Positions 17,078 to 25,312 of a stretch of DNA of 64,000 nt are shown one piece after another. The stretch is from Rossellomorea aquimaris (GTDB lineage: Bacteria; Bacillota; Bacilli; Bacillales; Bacillaceae_B), in the NCBI RefSeq assembly GCF_008180865.1, contig NZ_VTEX01000002.1, forward strand, positions 248,001 to 312,000, given 5' to 3'. Positions within the stretch are counted from its first letter, which is position 1, and each line of letters starts with the position of its first letter. The position numbers and the translations under genes were made by a program. The notes beneath the pieces are model-generated. The model worked only from the letters and a program-made list of their open reading frames with translations, was not told where the DNA came from and ran no database searches.

Positions 17078-17177
17078 ATTTGTATTCCCCTCCTTTAAAA
17101 CGAAATATTCAAAAAATATAACATGTGATTTAATTTTACCATATTAAGGGTGTATTTGGGATTCTATATGAGGGCAT

Positions 17178-17227
17178 AAAAAAAGGTCTGAACCCTATTC
17201 CATACAGGAATTGAGATTCAGACCTTT
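17178..17227 (-). terminator. Terminator shared by duplication with 18745-18781
   Basis: Stem AAAGGTCTGAA.CC / TTCAGACCTTT ending in a T run on the minus strand. It resembles the terminator after the 18788 gene, and the sequence beside it is a decayed copy of that gene's 3' end. Confidence 0.75.
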
Positions 17228-17238
17228 AACTTGAGTCG

Positions 17239-17368
17239 ATTAAATCCAGTCAATTACACCAAGCAGTTCATGAATATCCAGCACGATCAACTTTTCGCTG
17301 AGACACCCAGTGTTTATACAGTTTAGGAAGTGCATTCCACTGATATCTTGTCCCTTTGAATTCCGTAT
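17239..17368 (-). pseudogene. Decayed 3' fragment of a paralog of the DnaD-like gene at 18788-19120
   Basis: Minus-strand translation gives EFKGTRYQWNALPKLYKHWVS, then after a deletion and frameshift EKLIVLDIHELLGVIDWI and a stop. The intact gene reads VKGTVYHRNALSKLYNHWVS and KMIELDMHEQLGEIDRL at the same places, so about 20 bases encoding the middle are missing. The fragment starts within a few bases after the stop of the 17370-17831 gene and ends at a terminator homologous to that of the intact copy. No start codon or ribosome binding site remains. Confidence 0.8.
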
Positions 17369-17369
17369 G

Positions 17370-17831
17370 CTATCCTCTATATCTCGCTACTCCCAGGGCA
17401 TAATGTTCCCAAAGAATACCTTCTATCATTTCACCCTGATTTTCTTCGCATGCGATAATCAAGATTACTTCTGAGGATTTCCCTTTTAACGATCTCCTTC
17501 TCGGTTTCAATACCACTTCTGTCAATATCCGAATCATGAATCCTATCATAAACCCCGCCGCCGCACCAATCAGACCCCAGTAAATGGGACCCCACGCCAG
17601 ATCAAAACCGATACTCGCACCAATGACAGATAAGGCTGTTGCAAGAGCCATGCCGATATCAATGAGAGACGTTCCATCCGAACGATGAATGGAATCAAAT
17701 ACTTTTCGCTTTTCCGTTCGCTTATCCAACGGCATCGCAAATATATCTTCTTTCTTTATCCCTTGTTCCTCCACCATGGCAATGGCCATTTCTAAATACG
17801 CATTATGTTCAAACGTTGAGAATATCTTCAT
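17370..17831 (-). CDS. Membrane protein of unknown function, YqhR/general-stress-like layout
   Basis: 153 residues. A polar N-terminal part (about 1-55) is followed by two membrane segments (about 57-75 and 83-105, with glycine-rich GLIGAAAGFMIGFMI) and a C-terminal soluble part with SSEVILIIACEENQGEMIEGIL, where acidic and Cys residues could bind a metal. I do not recognise a named family; the soluble ends read like the regulatory alpha/beta fold seen after small membrane domains. It overlaps the upstream gene by 4 bases (ATGA) and so forms an operon with the duplicated membrane protein at 17828. A pseudogene fragment abuts its stop. Confidence 0.7.
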   Translation of the reverse strand: MKIFSTFEHNAYLEMAIAMVEEQGIKKEDIFAMPLDKRTEKRKVFDSIHRSDGTSLIDIGMALATALSVIGASIGFDLAWGPIYWGLIGAAAGFMIGFMIRILTEVVLKPRRRSLKGKSSEVILIIACEENQGEMIEGILWEHYALGVARYRG

Positions 17832-18625
17832 TCGATCACTTCGCTTTTTTTACTTTTCATAGGTTGAAAAGTGGGTGATTGATAATTTTTCTTAAGAAAC
17901 GCCCGCTGTTCCTTTTCAAACAACTTATTATTCTCCACCGTATTCATATAGGAATCAAAAATGGAAAAACCATATAGTGAAGGGAAAAATAAGAGCCATT
18001 CAGGATTGATGACACTGGTTGCCTCCTTTATTTCTCCTAAGAATAATAGAGAAATGGCCTCAAGACCGTGTGAATAGTAGAAAAAGACAACAGTCCAAAT
18101 GATCACGAAAAATGCTGTTACAATCCTATGGACATATAGTTGTCCGAGACCAGGGATAAATAAGGACCACAATACGGACATAACCGGATTTCGTTTATCC
18201 AAATAATTGATTTCAAGTGCTCCTATGCTGAATGAATTAAAAGGGTGGGCTTCCCGGTCGGCTAATATGTATACTTTATTCATGTCAACCGTGGTCCTAT
18301 AACTGTCCCATATCCCAAAAATATAAACAGGAATATAAATCAAAAGCCATCTCGTATCTAAAATCTCCTTCGCCATCTCGATCTCACCTTGAAACGAATA
18401 AATCATGGCCAGATTGACATTCGCTTGCAGATTCACTATGACTTCCCATATGAAGAGGACAAAACCACGCAAATATTTCGATAATAGTAAATGGCCAAAT
18501 CCGGGAAAAGCTGCACTCCACCATGCGATGATATACGGATTCCGCACGTGGATCTGGGTGGTGCCAAGAATACTGACATGCGCTGTGTAACGCCTAGCTG
18601 TGTTGTCGCTTGTATGATTGTCCAT
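17828..18625 (-). CDS. Membrane protein with two tandem copies of one domain
   Basis: 265 residues containing an internal duplication. Copy 1 (about 28-120) runs NPYIIAWWSAAFPGFGHLLL through RWLLIYIPVYIFGIWDSYRT to VDMNKVY; copy 2 (about 148-240) runs NPVMSVLWSLFIPGLGQLYV through EWLLFFPSLYGFSIFDSYMN to VENNKLF. Each copy has a P-G-(F/L)-G-(H/Q)-L turn, two to three membrane segments and a D-S-Y-x-(T/N)-T-V end, recalling TM2-type modules (PGLGQLY). The first ATG has no clear ribosome binding site, so the N-terminal 20 residues are uncertain. Operon with 17370-17831. Confidence 0.75.
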   Translation of the reverse strand: MDNHTSDNTARRYTAHVSILGTTQIHVRNPYIIAWWSAAFPGFGHLLLSKYLRGFVLFIWEVIVNLQANVNLAMIYSFQGEIEMAKEILDTRWLLIYIPVYIFGIWDSYRTTVDMNKVYILADREAHPFNSFSIGALEINYLDKRNPVMSVLWSLFIPGLGQLYVHRIVTAFFVIIWTVVFFYYSHGLEAISLLFLGEIKEATSVINPEWLLFFPSLYGFSIFDSYMNTVENNKLFEKEQRAFLKKNYQSPTFQPMKSKKSEVIE

Positions 18626-18744
18626 GAGGAGGTCAGGTCACCTTTACAAAAAATGATATATATTGTTAGTGTGCCTATCTGGAATATGTTTATTCTTTAC
18701 TGATACCCTGCCTAAGTGTGAGTATCACATCTAGCTATTAAAGC

Positions 18745-18781
18745 AAAAAAAGGCCTGAATCCCAATAGATCCAGACCTTTC
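18745..18781 (-). terminator. Terminator of the DnaD-like gene
   Basis: Stem AAAGGTCTGGATC / GATTCAGGCCTTT on the minus strand, then seven T residues; seven bases after the stop. Confidence 0.85.
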
Positions 18782-18787
18782 GCATAT

Positions 18788-19120
18788 CTATAAACGGTCG
18801 ATTTCACCAAGCTGCTCGTGCATGTCCAGCTCGATCATCTTTTTTGCCTTGGAGAAGGTAAATACTTCGTTAGAGACCCAATGATTATATAACTTTGAAA
18901 GTGCGTTCCTGTGATAGACCGTGCCTTTGACCTCTGAGAAGAAATAGATGATCAACAGGTTGACCACGTCTCCCGGAAGGGCCTTTTTTCGCTCGATTCC
19001 CTTTAACGACAAAGTATCCAATCCTCTTAATCGGTCTCCAATCACAGATTCTGCCATAAGAAATGGATCTGCCGTCCGGCATAATGTCACTAATTCTGGA
19101 TTAATCTCTTCAAATTTCAA
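18788..19120 (-). CDS. Short protein with a DnaD/DnaB_2-like helical domain
   Basis: 110 residues. The segment LPGDVVNLLIIYFFSEVKGT, then NALSKLYNHWVSNEVFTFSK, follows the pattern of the C-terminal DnaD/DnaB replication-initiation domain (G-V-I-N-V-L-I-x-Y ... hydrophobic ... W ... T-x-x-x-A). There is no winged-helix domain and the protein is far shorter than DnaD (about 230) or DnaB (about 470), so a stand-alone role is unknown. A ribosome binding site AAAGGGG precedes ATG 19120. A decayed partial copy lies at 17239-17368. The family call is by eye and needs a profile search. Confidence 0.55.
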   Translation of the reverse strand: MKFEEINPELVTLCRTADPFLMAESVIGDRLRGLDTLSLKGIERKKALPGDVVNLLIIYFFSEVKGTVYHRNALSKLYNHWVSNEVFTFSKAKKMIELDMHEQLGEIDRL

Positions 19121-19243
19121 GTGAATTCCCCTTTTACATAGAAAGTGAACGAAATTCGTTACACTTCAACCTTCATTAGATTGTAAGATCAATTACTATG
19201 TATTATAACAAAAAGACGGGACATTCATGACTTTCAGTATGTT

Positions 19244-19798
19244 TTAATTTTTACTCAACCAAAATTCCAAGATCTTTTCATTAGTAGAAGGATAGATCAG
19301 ACGTTTCACTTGTTCCTCCATCAGGTAGCATTCCGTGATCCACTCAGGGAGGGAACCATACTCTTTTTTCCACAGATACGTTCGTTCCAGTGCATCCTCT
19401 ATGCTCATTTTCACCCATGTATCCTTGATCATATTATCATCATTTGTCCCTTCTTCCACCAATGGATGAACGAAGCGATTGAAGTAGGGAATCCCGCCGC
19501 CGAGATGGCTCTTATTTCTCACCCAAATTACACTTTCTCTGGGGAGGAAGCCTATATGACGAGTTTCAGTAGCCACCTGAGTGAACTCCTCTAAATAACA
19601 GAAACATCCGGACCATTGGCGATCAGTGGATCGCGGCAGGATCATTTCGGACGTATAAATCGATTGACCTGTATGAAAAAGATTGTCGATCTCCCGATTG
19701 ATAAAAATCGGCTCTCTCCTTTTATAGATAGATTCAGTTTGAGGTGGACCGCAGGTAAATCCATTTCGGTCGAATCGGATCATTTTGACTAATTGCAT
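19244..19798 (-). CDS. Protein of unknown function
   Basis: About 184 residues, soluble, no membrane segment. ATG 19798 is chosen because GAAGGAGGGGCAAC stands at the right distance; an in-frame upstream extension of 14 codons contains that site. Recognisable landmarks are RFDRNGFTCGPPQTESIYK, TDRQWSGCFCYLEEFTQVAT and HIGFLPRESVIWVRNKSH. Two cysteine positions (TCGPP, GCFCY) could bind a metal, but I cannot place the family. It stands alone, 120 bases upstream (in transcription order) of the DnaD-like gene. Confidence 0.65.
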   Translation of the reverse strand: MQLVKMIRFDRNGFTCGPPQTESIYKRREPIFINREIDNLFHTGQSIYTSEMILPRSTDRQWSGCFCYLEEFTQVATETRHIGFLPRESVIWVRNKSHLGGGIPYFNRFVHPLVEEGTNDDNMIKDTWVKMSIEDALERTYLWKKEYGSLPEWITECYLMEEQVKRLIYPSTNEKILEFWLSKN

Positions 19799-19915
19799 GT
19801 TGCCCCTCCTTCTATCGTGAATTTCACAAGGGCATACCATACCAAATTCACTCTATAATGGGGGTAATTCCCTATATAGATTGGTGTTAAACAATTAGTT
19901 TCCATAGGGTAAAAA

Positions 19916-19946
19916 GAAACGAGCGATTACAGAGTAACCGCTCGTT
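19916..19946 (-). terminator. Terminator of the RsbR-like gene
   Basis: Stem AACGAGCGGTTAC / GTAATCGCTCGTT followed by TTCTTTTT on the minus strand. Confidence 0.85.
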
Positions 19947-19959
19947 GAATGACTTCTTT

Positions 19960-20793
19960 CTACCGTTGCTGACTCAATGCTCGTTCAAGAGTCGAAGTGA
20001 CAGAAATATTTTCAAATGATATACCAAGTTGAATGGCTGTTTGGGCAATTTCCGGACGAATGCCTGAAATCGAACTCTTCACACCAATCAAGTTCAGGCT
20101 TTCGATGATCTGGAATAATTGATGGGCGACCATCGTATCCACCATGATGACACCGGATAAATCAATGAATAAGTGCTCAACATTTTTATCGACGCATTCG
20201 GCCAGTGTATTCTCTAAGATATACCTCGCCCTTCCTGTATCGATATCACCGACAAGAGGCAGCACCCCTGTCTTCTTTTCAATTAATATGACAGGTGAAC
20301 TCAATTCCCTGATCATTTCCTGCTGTGCCTTCAAGCGTCTCTGGGCATATTCGTAATTCTCTTCGGCAAACTTGGAAATGACAAGACCAAAGGTTTTAAT
20401 GATCAATTCCCTAAATGACTCAATTCTTTCCGATGGAAACTCACTTCCATGCAGGCGGTAAAATTCCTGCAAGATCTCCAGGTACTGATCCTGGGTTCTG
20501 AAAAATTCCCTCAGTATATAGTGAGTTGGGGTTTTTAAGTGCTCTTCATCTTTTGCAATTTCCTCGATCCATTCGGCGAAATTACATAGTGCATCCTGTC
20601 CTACATCCTTAAATAGGACACAAAACCGTTCATGGAATTCGTGATTTTGACGCTTCAACGTCTGGATGACCTGAGGATCTGTTGACGCATACACACCTGA
20701 CAGATCATTTTTATCAAGTGACTCATACCAATTGTCTGTCAGTTGCCATGTACGTTCATTCATAAATTCATAAAATTTTTCCGATACGTGCAT
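19960..20793 (-). CDS. RsbR-type stressosome protein with C-terminal STAS domain
   Basis: About 277 residues: a variable N-terminal globin-like sensor region (about 1-150) and a STAS domain (about 165-277). Both threonines that RsbT phosphorylates in RsbRA are present: in PLVGDIDTGRA and in DLSGVIMVDTMVAHQLF. ATG 20793 is chosen since AGTAGGTCGAAT precedes it; upstream in-frame residues have no such site. RsbR proteins co-assemble with RsbS into the stressosome that releases RsbT to activate sigma-B. No rsbS or rsbT is adjacent, so this is a dispersed paralog, as YkoB/YojH/YqhA are in B. subtilis. Confidence 0.9.
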   Translation of the reverse strand: MHVSEKFYEFMNERTWQLTDNWYESLDKNDLSGVYASTDPQVIQTLKRQNHEFHERFCVLFKDVGQDALCNFAEWIEEIAKDEEHLKTPTHYILREFFRTQDQYLEILQEFYRLHGSEFPSERIESFRELIIKTFGLVISKFAEENYEYAQRRLKAQQEMIRELSSPVILIEKKTGVLPLVGDIDTGRARYILENTLAECVDKNVEHLFIDLSGVIMVDTMVAHQLFQIIESLNLIGVKSSISGIRPEIAQTAIQLGISFENISVTSTLERALSQQR

Positions 20794-21118
20794 ATTCGAC
20801 CTACTTTCTATAAGACAAGATATTGTGATCAGTTCATAAGCCATGACCGCAGGAGTGTATAAGACTATCCCAATTGGTTTAAACCCTAAATGACTTATTC
20901 ATATGCTTATAAGAGTAATGTACTATGTCCTTGCACAAAAAGAAAGAAAAAGTTGCACAAATGGTGTACATGGACCATTTTGATTTCTATATTTCACCAA
21001 AAGAATGATTGATTGGTCCTTTAAAGATTGCATATTTGCCAAAAAAAAAGAGAGAAGAATGTATGCTATAGAATAAACATCCCAATCTTTCCTCTTTATT
21101 AATAAGTTATTTACTTTA

Positions 21119-21577
21119 TCATTTCTTGAATATTTCTGAACTCTTAGAACCATTTCGGACTACATATTGAAAAAACCAATGTAGTGTTAGGAATGCCACT
21201 ATATAAACGGGGATCGAGTACCATATTTTCCACTCTAAATGTTCCATATAACCGTTAAAACTTAGTAATACTTCTAATAAAAATGAGAAAACGGTCCAGA
21301 TCATTGTATAGAACAAGGGCTTATCCGGTTTCATAAAATTCAAGAATAAAAGTGCAATGAACGAGGGAGCAAAGGCAACCAGTACAAAATCAGTAAATTC
21401 CACACTTTTGGTCGGTCCAAAATCTACAAGATCCACCATGATGCCTACCAGAATATGTGCCACTGCTGCAAAATATCCGACGAACGGAAACATGATAAGA
21501 TTTTCCTTAACGGTCAACCTCTTTGGCATGACCAACAGAGCAACTACTAAAAAGAGAATGAGTCCCCATACTAACAT
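21119..21577 (-). CDS. Small multi-pass membrane protein next to the ger operon (CBO0543-like)
   Basis: 152 residues with about five hydrophobic segments: LVWGLILFLVVALLVMP at the start, then FVGYFAAVAHILVGIMVDLV, FVLVAFAPSFIALLFL, FYTMIWTVFSFLLEVLL and IPVYIVAFLTLHWFFQYVV. Size, segment spacing and location beside germination genes resemble the CBO0543 family often found in spore formers, but that is from memory and unverified. It follows gerC by 75 bases in the same direction with no terminator seen between, so it may be the fourth gene of the operon. Confidence 0.65.
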   Translation of the reverse strand: MLVWGLILFLVVALLVMPKRLTVKENLIMFPFVGYFAAVAHILVGIMVDLVDFGPTKSVEFTDFVLVAFAPSFIALLFLNFMKPDKPLFYTMIWTVFSFLLEVLLSFNGYMEHLEWKIWYSIPVYIVAFLTLHWFFQYVVRNGSKSSEIFKK

Positions 21578-21653
21578 CAAGCTGAAACAACCCCTTTATC
21601 GGTTAAAAAGAATACGTCTCCTTATTTTGCTGAAACACAAGAAAATTATGTGC

Positions 21654-22721
21654 TTAACCGGGGTTCTTTAAATTCCCGGAATTCCGGATATCGACATCAA
21701 CTACAAAGTCTGTGGACAAGTTTTGATAATACTTCGATCTCCATTCCTTTAAGTCCATCCTCGGTATTTCTTTTCTGAAAAATTGGCCAAGTCCTAAAAT
21801 ATCCGCCTCGCTTTTCTGGAGCTTCGAGAACATCTTATTCAAACGGTCTGTTAGAAGCTTTTCCAATCCCTTTTCAATCATTTTCTCTGTAGGATCCCCT
21901 TTTGTTTCCAGTATCATGACATCTAACTTAATTTTGGTATATAAAAATGGTTCTTTCTGCACCTCACTTGTATGTTCAATCGTATTTCCTAAAATCAGGA
22001 CACTCCCTTCATTCAGCACCTCTATTTTCCCTTGAGTGCTTTCTCCGTTAAATGCGTTGTAAAGAAGAGTCTCATTAGCATTGATTTCTTCAACCATTCT
22101 TCCGTTCTTTATCACTGCTGAACCCACATGGTCAACTAACGTCGTCTCTCCAAGACGGAGCATCGGAATGGCCACGTCCCGGGTATAAGAGTGGATACTT
22201 CTATATACCTCCCAGACTCTGGTCAATGCAATCTGAGGGTCCCATCCGGCATTCTTTTCGAAGAAATCCAAGAGAGTCGTCCCACCTGGCGAGGTGTTTT
22301 TTTCCATACTTTTGAAAAATTGATTAATATCGTCGTTACAAATGGCAACCAGCGCTTTTGAAGATACATCCCTCGACCTCATAATGCCTGATATTAGGTC
22401 TTTCACCCCTTCTTCTGCAAGATGCCGATCGATGACAATTACCTTTACGTGAAGCAAATCGACACTGCTTTCCATGTCAGCACTAATATTATCTACAACT
22501 TCATTAATCGTTTCACCAAAACCAATGACCACCTTCGTTTGTATGACATCCTGTTGGGGGTGGGGTATCTGCAGAAAGACTTTATACTGATCACTATCCT
22601 TGGAGATGCCTAAAACAACCGGCATGACCCGATGATTAATATCCCTGGTATCCCAACAGCCGCTCATCATGAAAACTAATAATAAGAGAAAAAGCCAGAT
22701 GACCGCTTTTTTACACCTCAA
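21654..22721 (-). CDS. gerC: Spore germinant receptor C subunit, GerAC family lipoprotein
   Basis: 355 residues. A lipoprotein signal peptide ends at the lipobox MMSGC (Cys about residue 22), followed by the GerAC hallmark WDTRDINHRVMPVVLGIS. The C-terminal GerAC domain includes ADILGLGQFFRKEIPRMDLKEW region. The TTG at 22721 overlaps the TGA of gerB and sits after GGAGGGTGAAAG. In the spore inner membrane it completes the receptor with the A and B subunits. The specific receptor (GerA, GerB, GerK type) cannot be assigned from one operon. Confidence 0.93.
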   Translation of the reverse strand: MRCKKAVIWLFLLLLVFMMSGCWDTRDINHRVMPVVLGISKDSDQYKVFLQIPHPQQDVIQTKVVIGFGETINEVVDNISADMESSVDLLHVKVIVIDRHLAEEGVKDLISGIMRSRDVSSKALVAICNDDINQFFKSMEKNTSPGGTTLLDFFEKNAGWDPQIALTRVWEVYRSIHSYTRDVAIPMLRLGETTLVDHVGSAVIKNGRMVEEINANETLLYNAFNGESTQGKIEVLNEGSVLILGNTIEHTSEVQKEPFLYTKIKLDVMILETKGDPTEKMIEKGLEKLLTDRLNKMFSKLQKSEADILGLGQFFRKEIPRMDLKEWRSKYYQNLSTDFVVDVDIRNSGNLKNPG

Positions 22722-23791
22722 CTTTCACCCTCCTTCCTTGCTTTGACACCAAGAATCCAAATTGAAATGGGGACTCCAAAGATGACATAGAATCTTAGGG
22801 AAGTATTCCATTTAAAGAGCTGTTCAACGTCACTCCAATTCGGAATCCACAAACAAATGAAGTAGATGATGAATGATACAGCCATTATTAAATAGGATGG
22901 GTTCATGGTTGGCAGCAAACATTTATTTATGATCCTTACACTCATCCATAATACGAGTGAGATAAACAACAATATAAAAATGACTATACTTAGTAAGAAA
23001 AACATGGTCAGTCGATCGAACATAAGCCATGTCAAATTGATGGCATCGACTGTCATGACGAAAGGTAACAAAAATGTAGATGCTGTTGCCTGACCAAATG
23101 TAAGGACAGGAATATATACGGATATGATAAAAATGGGAATGAGTGCAACGGCAGCAAGCAAAACTTTTTTCTTCTTATATGGAATGACCGGTCTTACAAA
23201 CCCTATAAACAGGAATACACCACCAATGGCGAAGAAGCTTCTGAGATAAGAAGAGTCAGTCAAAAAAGAGAAGTCATCATTCCATAATGGGTATACATAA
23301 TGCCAATCAACATTCTGAAACGCAACCACCAATATAAAGCAAATCAAAGGGAATAAAAATAAGAAGAGAAGAATGCCTGTACGAAAAATGGCTTCCACTC
23401 CCTTAATTGCTAAATAACTTGATAATATAAGCAGCAATGCCATGATTGCCCATAGGGGGGTGTTTGATAGAAATACAATGGTAACAACTTCTGAATACGC
23501 CCGGACCGTTATGATGTTAGCCATAAAAAAATAGAGGAAAGTGGGAAGTAGAAAAATGAATGTCACCAACTTGCCTGCACGTAAATAAATGGTAATGATA
23601 TCTTGGTGCGGGAATCGATCAAGTCCAGTCAAAAGCAAGAATAAAATGATGAAATGTACGATGACCCCGATAATGATCGGAATCCATTGTCCTTGAGATG
23701 AACTGTCAATAATATTGCCAGGATACAGAAATAAAATTAGGCCAATGTGGGTTAAAATGTACATGATGACAACATACAAGCTTTTATCCAC
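22718..23791 (-). CDS. gerB: Spore germinant receptor B subunit, GerAB family
   Basis: 357 residues with about ten membrane segments, an APC-superfamily fold that binds the germinant. Recognisable: LFLYPGNIIDSSSQGQW, YLRAGKLVTFIFLLPTFLYF, and FRTGILLFLFLFPLICF. GTG at 23791 is the start, preceded by AAAGGAGTTAGTAAAA and overlapping the end of gerA by 8 bases. Middle gene of the A-B-C operon. Confidence 0.93.
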   Translation of the reverse strand: MDKSLYVVIMYILTHIGLILFLYPGNIIDSSSQGQWIPIIIGVIVHFIILFLLLTGLDRFPHQDIITIYLRAGKLVTFIFLLPTFLYFFMANIITVRAYSEVVTIVFLSNTPLWAIMALLLILSSYLAIKGVEAIFRTGILLFLFLFPLICFILVVAFQNVDWHYVYPLWNDDFSFLTDSSYLRSFFAIGGVFLFIGFVRPVIPYKKKKVLLAAVALIPIFIISVYIPVLTFGQATASTFLLPFVMTVDAINLTWLMFDRLTMFFLLSIVIFILLFISLVLWMSVRIINKCLLPTMNPSYLIMAVSFIIYFICLWIPNWSDVEQLFKWNTSLRFYVIFGVPISIWILGVKARKEGES

Positions 23792-25073
23792 TTTTACTAA
23801 CTCCTTTAATCTTGAGATAAGGCACCCCGAAAGTGCTTATCCCAGCTACGTATGCACAAACTGCGAATAATCCTGCCAATATGCCGAATACCCCAAAAAT
23901 CGAAGAAAGAATCAAGATCAGATATTTAAAGATTCGGATGGAGATGGAATTTTGAAATCCGATTATGGTAGAGTTGGCGATCGTAGTGGCCGCTAGTATG
24001 ATGATCAGTAGATTACTTACTAATCTCGCCTCGACAACGGCCTGACCCAGAATGATCCCTCCTACCATCGTAATGGTAGGACCGATGCTTTTCGGAAGCC
24101 TGATACTCGCCTCCAATATTAATTCAAGAATAAGAAGCATGAAAATGGTCTCAACAAATGCCGGGTAAGGGACACCTTCACGGGTCTGAGCAACGGATAA
24201 TGCTAATTCAATACGGAGCATCTCAGGATTGACAGCGACTAACGCTACATACAGTCCTGGTAAGACAAGGGCAAGCAATGTACCTAAAATCCTGAGCAGC
24301 CTCATTGATACCATGATCGGGAAAGAGAAGTTCCGATCATTCTCAAGGAAGAACATATCCCAGAAATCACTTGGAAGAATAAGAGCAAAAGGTATTCGAT
24401 CCAGAAATAATACAAGTTTTCCTTTTTGCAGGCTCCTGTATACTTCTTGTGGTGCCTCTGTTGTGTTGAAAGGAGAAATCAGGGTGCGGGTCGACAATCC
24501 TAACATCTTCGTCACATCTTGAATATTATGAAGTGGTTGATCCATATTGGACTCAATTTGGTGGATGACCCGGCTAACATATTCCCTATCTGCGCTTTCT
24601 TTCCGGTACACTATTGAAAGTGTTCTTTTCTGGCCGCTCCCTCCTGAAAAGGATCTCACATTCAAGTCTTTTGAAACAATCTCTTTGCGTATAATCCCAA
24701 TGTTTGTATCGATGTCCTCATTGAAAGAACTCAAAGGTCCTTGAAGGGTATTTTCATTGGTAGGAGGTTCAATTGAACGATTCAGCGTCTTTGCCACTGC
24801 GTCCATACTGAAGAAAGACCCATTTTCCCCGACACTGGAGATGATCAGCTTCCCTTTCAAAATCGCTTCAATGACTTCCTCTCCATCATGAAGCAGCTCC
24901 CCCATCGTCCCTGAAATGACTTGGTCCTCGATCGCTTGGATCGTTTTCTGCACATCTATAAGACTTTTAAGCCCCATCAATAAAAAGGGGAATCCGCCAA
25001 AATCTTGATGAACTTGAAAAAAATCATCATTGTCCCCTATCGCTGCATCGATTTCCACTAAAAAAGAATCCAT
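23784..25073 (-). CDS. gerA: Spore germinant receptor A subunit, GerAA/SpoVAF family
   Basis: 429 residues, shorter than the usual 460-500: the poorly conserved N-terminal extension is brief. The N-terminal soluble domain (about 1-230) includes QRTLSIVYRKESADREYVSR-like family positions, then the PFNTTEAPQEVYRSLQKGKL loop and about five membrane segments (from about 245), with EASIRLPKSIGPTITMVGGI and the C-terminal FGVPYLKI signature. AAGGAG precedes ATG 25073. By family it forms the ion-channel-like part of the germinant receptor. Expression in the forespore under sigma-G is expected, but I could not identify a convincing sigma-G promoter in the 240-bp gap shared with the divergent NagZ gene. 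Confidence 0.92.
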   Translation of the reverse strand: MDSFLVEIDAAIGDNDDFFQVHQDFGGFPFLLMGLKSLIDVQKTIQAIEDQVISGTMGELLHDGEEVIEAILKGKLIISSVGENGSFFSMDAVAKTLNRSIEPPTNENTLQGPLSSFNEDIDTNIGIIRKEIVSKDLNVRSFSGGSGQKRTLSIVYRKESADREYVSRVIHQIESNMDQPLHNIQDVTKMLGLSTRTLISPFNTTEAPQEVYRSLQKGKLVLFLDRIPFALILPSDFWDMFFLENDRNFSFPIMVSMRLLRILGTLLALVLPGLYVALVAVNPEMLRIELALSVAQTREGVPYPAFVETIFMLLILELILEASIRLPKSIGPTITMVGGIILGQAVVEARLVSNLLIIILAATTIANSTIIGFQNSISIRIFKYLILILSSIFGVFGILAGLFAVCAYVAGISTFGVPYLKIKGVSKSG

Positions 25074-25312
25074 AATAATAGGCTCCTTCTATACATATCT
25101 CTTGAATACTATCCCCGAATCAAAGGTGAATATGTAAAGGGAGGTTAGTATTATGTAAGGAATGCCTGTACAACCGATTAATTGACGATTTATATACGTT
25201 TATGATTATCAGAAATAGAACAAGATACAGGATGGAGAAGAAAACGGGAAAAAATATCATTCCTTAGTACTGGTACCGTTAAGTTACCTTTCATAAAGAA
25301 AGGAAGAATCTT

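Noticed and set aside
17000-17150. T-box or other riboswitch in intergenic regions
   Set aside because: The T-box core GGGTGGNACC and other common aptamer cores were not found outside the lysine riboswitch.
20845-20900. Sigma-B promoter before the RsbR-like gene
   Set aside because: GTTTAA and GGGATA occur but only 7 bases apart, against the required 12-15.
25074-25312. Sigma-G promoter before gerA
   Set aside because: CATATTCA is present on the minus strand but no acceptable -35 partner at the right spacing could be found by eye, so it was not annotated.
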